From Streptomyces sp. NBC_01268 (GTDB lineage: Bacteria; Actinomycetota; Actinomycetes; Streptomycetales; Streptomycetaceae): 64,000 bases of DNA. The notes beneath the pieces were generated by a model. It was not told the origin of the DNA. It did no database searches and worked only from the letters and a program-made list of their open reading frames with translations. Position 1 is the first letter of the stretch; every line of letters begins with the position of its first letter. Below, piece by piece: positions 60,361-64,000 of the stretch. The translations under genes were made by a program, and so were the position numbers. Location: positions 5,826,001-5,890,000 of the forward strand of contig NZ_CP108454.1 of the NCBI RefSeq assembly GCF_036240795.1. Direction: 5' to 3'.

Positions 60361-61557
60361 TCAGTGAACGAACGCGGGCTTCTCCGCGGGCCTGAGCCCG
60401 CGGCGGAGCCCGCGTCTCATGAGGCGGCCCATCGGACGCTCGACCCAGCGGTGGATGCCGTAGGAGAGCAGCAGCACGGCGGTGGTGGTGACGGCCAGGT
60501 TGCCCCAGTGGCCGAGCGTCGGGACGTGGTGGGTGAGGCCCTTGGCGAGCGGGATGCCGATGCTCACGTGCAGCAGGTAGAACGGGTAGGTGAGCGCGCC
60601 GGCGGTGACGAGCCAGCGGTGGCGCACGTGCCGCAGCGGGCCGAGCGTGGCCAGCATCAGCACGCCGAGGAACGCGGTGAGGAGCAGGGCGCTCAGCGTC
60701 CAGGAGACCGTGTTCCCGGTGCCGGACGTGGCGAGGTGCCAGTTCACCCGGATCTGGAGCACGCTGAGCTGGTAGGCCCAGGCGAGGCCCATCACGGTCC
60801 ACAGCATCAGGTTCTGCCCGAAGCGGCACATCAGGTAGAGCACGATCCCGGCGACGAAGAGGCCCGCGTAGGTGCTCAGGACGAACTGGTCGAGCAGGGT
60901 GATCCGCTGGGAGTGGGTGACGAAGGCGGCGACCAGCCACACGGTGCAGAAGCCCAGCATCCGCTCGTACGTGGCGCCGAACTTCAGCACGAGGACCATG
61001 AGCAGGTAGAAGCGGGCCTCGACGTCGAGGGTCCAGGCGACGCCGTTGAGCAGGTCGGTCCTGAGCGGTCCGGGGAACATCGTCAGGTTCGCGACGAGCG
61101 CCCGGGGGTGGAGCATGGTCCCCGGGTCCTCGGTCTGCAGGGGGATCAGCGCGACCCGTACGCAGATCAGCAGCAGCACGAACCAGTACGCCGGGAACAG
61201 CCGGGAGATCCGCGAGACGGCGAACTCGCCCGGGGTGCGGCCCCAGGCGCTCATGCAGATGACGAATCCGCTGATGAGGAAGAACATCTCGACGCCGAGC
61301 CAGCCGTACATCGCGGCCCGGTGCACGAGGTACGCGAAGACCTTCGGCGACTCGCCCCAGGTGGCCGTCCTCGGCGTGCCGAGGAAGTGGAACGCCGCGA
61401 CCGTGAGCGCGGCGACCAGGCGCAGTCCGTCGACCACGGCCAGCCGGGGCGGCCCGGCCGGAGCTCCGACGGGGGGCCCGGCAGGGCGTGCGGACCCGCG
61501 GGACGGGGTCTGTTCGTCCGGGACCACGGGTCGTTCACTCGTACGTGTGGCGTTCAT
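60361..61557 (-). CDS. Membrane acyltransferase, OafA/YrhL (Acyltransferase_3) family
   Basis: Integral membrane O-acyltransferase of 398 aa with about ten helices. The ATG at 61555-61557 follows GGTGAGGA; the frame is open 23 codons further but without a better site. Family motifs are RLAVVDGLRLVAALTVAAFHF (the catalytic-type His at its end), GVEMFFLISGFVI, and SRISRLFPAYW. Members acetylate cell-surface sugars, peptidoglycan or secondary metabolites. It is convergent with the GH5 gene (24 bp gap) and divergent from phospholipase C. Acceptor unknown. Confidence 0.9.
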   Translation of the reverse strand: MNATRTSERPVVPDEQTPSRGSARPAGPPVGAPAGPPRLAVVDGLRLVAALTVAAFHFLGTPRTATWGESPKVFAYLVHRAAMYGWLGVEMFFLISGFVICMSAWGRTPGEFAVSRISRLFPAYWFVLLLICVRVALIPLQTEDPGTMLHPRALVANLTMFPGPLRTDLLNGVAWTLDVEARFYLLMVLVLKFGATYERMLGFCTVWLVAAFVTHSQRITLLDQFVLSTYAGLFVAGIVLYLMCRFGQNLMLWTVMGLAWAYQLSVLQIRVNWHLATSGTGNTVSWTLSALLLTAFLGVLMLATLGPLRHVRHRWLVTAGALTYPFYLLHVSIGIPLAKGLTHHVPTLGHWGNLAVTTTAVLLLSYGIHRWVERPMGRLMRRGLRRGLRPAEKPAFVH

Positions 61558-61793
61558 GTGTTCCTCACCGATCGGTTGCCCCCGTACGACCCGTGGCCCC
61601 GGCGGATGGTTGTCCGAGTGCCGCAAGTGGCTGAAAATCGCTTGGACTCATGCGGTGTTCCGTTGGACGTTCACCGTCCTGCCCTCGCCGGGCCTTCTCT
61701 CCGTCATCCGGTCTCATTACCGTCCTCGGCGTACCAACCCAATGGATCGAAGAGGAACCATTGGTCGTCAGGTCCTCGACTGGGAGGTCGGTC

Positions 61794-63914
61794 TTGTCCA
61801 CGGAGATGAACCGGGAGCTGTCCCGCAGGAGGCTTCTCGCGCTGGGTGGCGGTGCTCTCGGCGTCGCCGCCGCGGGATCGCTGCTGCCGCCTTCGCTGCA
61901 GGCCGCGATGGCCGCCGAGCCGGCGCCCGGGGGGCTGTCGGCGGTGCGGCACGTCGTGATCCTGATGCAGGAGAACCGGTCCTTCGACCACTACTTCGGC
62001 ACCCTGCGCGGTGTCCGCGGATTCGGCGACCGCAATGCCATTGAACTGCCCTCCGGCAAGCCCGTCTTCGAGCAGCCCGCCGCGGCCGGACAGACCGTGC
62101 TGCCGTTCCCCGTCCGCGGGGCCGCCGAGACGCAGAAGAAGGACCTCCAGTACATCGGCGACCTCGACCACTCCTGGGGCGGCGGCGGGAAGGCCTGGCG
62201 CGGGGGGTGGATGGACGGTTGGGTTTCGGCCAAGACCGCGGCCACCATGGCGTACTACGACCGGCGCGACATCCCGCTGCACTACGAACTCGCCGACACC
62301 TTCACCATCTGCGACGCCTACCACTCCTCGATCCACACCTCCACCAGCCCCAACCGCAACCACCTCTGGTCCGGCTGGACCGGCCACGAGGCCGACGGCA
62401 GCCGCGCCGTCACCAACGCCGCCTACGCGGAGGGCACCCACCCCGGCTACGGCTGGTCCACCTACGCCGAGCGGCTCGAAGCCGCCGGGCGCAGCTGGAA
62501 GACGTACACCGAGTGGGAGAACTTCACCGACAACAACATCGAGTTCTTCACCAGCTTCAAGAAGATCGCCCGCAAGGCGCTCGCCGGCACCGGCGGCCAC
62601 ACCTTCATGGAGTCCTTCTACGCCGCCGTCCGCGACACCGACGACCTCGCCGAGCGGACCCGCCTGCTCGGACTCCTGGAGGAGGGCGTCGCGACCCTCA
62701 CCGACGCCGAGCGCTCCCTCTTCGAGCGCGGTCTCCGCCGGGTCGAGTCCGGCACCCTCGCCGACGCCTTCCGCGCCGACGTCGCCGCCGGGACGCTCCC
62801 CGAGGTCTCCTACCTCGTGCCCTCCGCGGTCGACTCCGAGCACCCCGGCTCCTCCTCGCCGGTGGCCTCGGCCTCCCTCGTCTACAAGGTCCTCGACGCG
62901 CTCGGCGCCCACCCCGAGGTCTGGCGCCACACCGTCGTGCTGATCAACTACGACGAGAACGACGGCTTCTTCGACCACGTGCCCCCGCCCGTCCCGGCCG
63001 CCGACGACCCCGCCGGCGACGCCGAGCGATGGAACGGCCAGCCCACCGGCCTCGGCATCCGGGTCCCGCTGCTGGTCGTCTCCCCGTGGTCGGTCGGCGG
63101 CTTCGCCTGCTCCGAGACCTTCGACCACACCTCCGTGATCCGCTTCCTGGAACGGCTGACCGGGGTCCGGGAGCCCAACATCACCCCCTGGCGCCGGAGC
63201 GTCACCGGCGACCTCACCTCCGCCTTCGACTTCCGGCGCACCCGCAGGCAGCCGCCCGTCGAGCAGCCCGGGCCCGTCCCGCCCTTCACCGGCCGCTGGC
63301 GCCCCCAGCCGCCGGCGGTGCAGTCCATGCCCGTCCAGGAGCCCGGCACGCGCCCGGCGCGCCCGCTGCCGTACCAGCCGGACGCCTCGGCCACGGTGGG
63401 CGAGGGCACCGTCACCGTCGCACTGCGGAACACCGGCAGGGCCGGCGCGCACTTCGCGCTCTACCCGTACGCGGGCGAGTTCGCCGTCCCGCAGCACCGG
63501 GACGTCAGGGGCACGGCGCAGTGGGCGGTCCCCCTCGCGGGGGACCGGTACCGCTTCACGATCACCGGCCCCAACGGCTTCCGCCGCGAGTTCGAGGGCC
63601 CCGCCGCCGGGCGCGCCCAGCTCGCCTCCCGCGTCGACCACCACGACCGTGACCTGCACCTCACCGTCCGCAACGACTCCGCGGCCCCGGTCTCCTTCAC
63701 CGTCCGGCCGCTCGGGTACGTGGACCCCGAGGACCTCCGCGGCGGCAGCCGCTGGACCCGCACCGTCACGGTCAAGCCCGGCCGGACCCGTACGGTCGTG
63801 CACTCCGCCGCCGACGCCCAGGGCTGGTACGACGTCGAGGTGACCGGACCCGACGGCTTCCGCCGGCGCCTCATGGGCCACATAGAGAACGGGCGCCCCA
63901 GCGTCTCGGGGTAG
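61794..63914 (+). CDS. Tat-exported phosphocholine-type phospholipase C
   Basis: Secreted phospholipase C of 706 aa, related to Pseudomonas PlcH/PlcN and mycobacterial Plc. I chose the TTG at 61794 because GGGAGG lies six bases before it; an ATG at 61806 has its ribosome site too close. The twin-arginine signal is LSRRRLLALGGGALGVAAAG. The phosphoesterase domain shows VVILMQENRSFDHYFGTLRGV, HTSTSPNRNHLWSG, VVLINYDENDGFFDHVPPP and the late FDHTSVIRFLE. Two C-terminal beta domains (DUF756 type) follow from about residue 530. It hydrolyses phospholipids, perhaps to scavenge phosphate; regulation by PhoP is plausible but no convincing PHO box was found. Confidence 0.9.
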   Translation: MSTEMNRELSRRRLLALGGGALGVAAAGSLLPPSLQAAMAAEPAPGGLSAVRHVVILMQENRSFDHYFGTLRGVRGFGDRNAIELPSGKPVFEQPAAAGQTVLPFPVRGAAETQKKDLQYIGDLDHSWGGGGKAWRGGWMDGWVSAKTAATMAYYDRRDIPLHYELADTFTICDAYHSSIHTSTSPNRNHLWSGWTGHEADGSRAVTNAAYAEGTHPGYGWSTYAERLEAAGRSWKTYTEWENFTDNNIEFFTSFKKIARKALAGTGGHTFMESFYAAVRDTDDLAERTRLLGLLEEGVATLTDAERSLFERGLRRVESGTLADAFRADVAAGTLPEVSYLVPSAVDSEHPGSSSPVASASLVYKVLDALGAHPEVWRHTVVLINYDENDGFFDHVPPPVPAADDPAGDAERWNGQPTGLGIRVPLLVVSPWSVGGFACSETFDHTSVIRFLERLTGVREPNITPWRRSVTGDLTSAFDFRRTRRQPPVEQPGPVPPFTGRWRPQPPAVQSMPVQEPGTRPARPLPYQPDASATVGEGTVTVALRNTGRAGAHFALYPYAGEFAVPQHRDVRGTAQWAVPLAGDRYRFTITGPNGFRREFEGPAAGRAQLASRVDHHDRDLHLTVRNDSAAPVSFTVRPLGYVDPEDLRGGSRWTRTVTVKPGRTRTVVHSAADAQGWYDVEVTGPDGFRRRLMGHIENGRPSVSG

Positions 63915-63957
63915 CGGGGGCCGGGAGACCGCCCCGGGCACGGCCGACCGTCCATGA

Positions 63958-63983
63958 GGGGTCGGGACCTCGGTCCCGACCCC
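63958..63983 (+). terminator. 12-bp-stem terminator after phospholipase C
   Basis: GGGGTCGGGACC (63958-63969) and GGTCCCGACCCC (63972-63983) are perfect complements with a TC loop, 43 bp after the stop and followed by TTCC. Confidence 0.88.
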
Positions 63984-64000
63984 TTCCGGGCAGGCTGTGA

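Noticed and set aside
61657-61675. PHO-box-like GTTC and GTTCACC upstream of phospholipase C
   Set aside because: The two half-sites are 12 bp apart instead of 11, and the first matches poorly, so PhoP control is only a guess.
61739-61764. CCAATGG/CCATTGG inverted pair upstream of phospholipase C as an operator
   Set aside because: Only 7-bp arms, no second site and no neighbouring regulator; too short to call.

Overview
The window looks like a chromosomal core segment of a Streptomyces or close relative. GC content is very high, GTG starts are frequent, neighbouring genes often overlap by ATGA or GTGA, and the gene content is typical of the genus (Tat and lipoprotein exports, secreted hydrolases, small RsbW-like ATPases, EF-hand protein, c-di-GMP enzyme). 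From memory, the gene order resembles the Streptomyces coelicolor region that runs from a neutral metalloprotease through gcvT-gcvH-glyA-sdaA, an oligopeptide ABC transporter, iscS, mnmA, ligA and gatCAB. No search was run. I see no rRNA, tRNA, CRISPR array, transposase, phage block or biosynthetic gene cluster.

Layout. 1-7.9 kb: a secreted M4 metalloprotease cut by the window edge, a GntR-TetR fusion regulator divergent from a drug-efflux MFS pump with an operator between them, and a secreted starch-binding GH13 amylase. 7.9-13.9 kb: a heterodimeric ABC exporter, a chimeric response-regulator remnant that appears to be the scar of a large deletion, and a lipoprotein. 13.9-20.5 kb: glycogen debranching enzyme, two tandem L,D-transpeptidases, an enoyl-CoA hydratase and an RsbW-like ATPase. 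20.5-26.1 kb: a NodB-like lipoprotein paired with a beta-propeller lipoprotein, a GNAT enzyme, an EF-hand protein, and a wall-spanning repeat protein coupled to an unknown cytoplasmic protein.

26.1-33.4 kb: glycine and serine catabolism. A tandem glycine riboswitch precedes gcvT, gcvH and glyA, followed after a hairpin by L-serine dehydratase. Together these take glycine to serine to pyruvate. Divergent from them are a P-loop kinase-like gene and two SseB-family genes; SseB is named for a serine-sensitivity phenotype. 33.4-40.05 kb: a five-gene peptide ABC importer with a strong terminator. 40.1-41.6 kb: a TRIC-like channel and a thioesterase.

41.9-58.8 kb: an information-processing block conserved in actinobacteria. 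Cysteine desulfurase feeds sulfur to MnmA for tRNA thiolation; then come a MetE-like protein, NAD-dependent DNA ligase, an RmdB-like GGDEF-EAL protein and the GatCAB amidotransferase with a small unknown ORF between gatA and gatB. Inside this block sit accessory genes: an apparently dead, shortened alpha/beta hydrolase, a LOG-like protein, an SDR, and a STAND NTPase with TPR-type repeats whose N-terminus is an 8-copy 33-bp minisatellite. 58.9-64 kb: a secreted GH5-ricin glycosidase, a membrane acyltransferase and a Tat-exported phospholipase C.

The items most worth a second look are the response-regulator chimera, the minisatellite STAND protein, the decayed hydrolase, the SseB pair beside the glycine/serine operon, and several long perfect inverted repeats.
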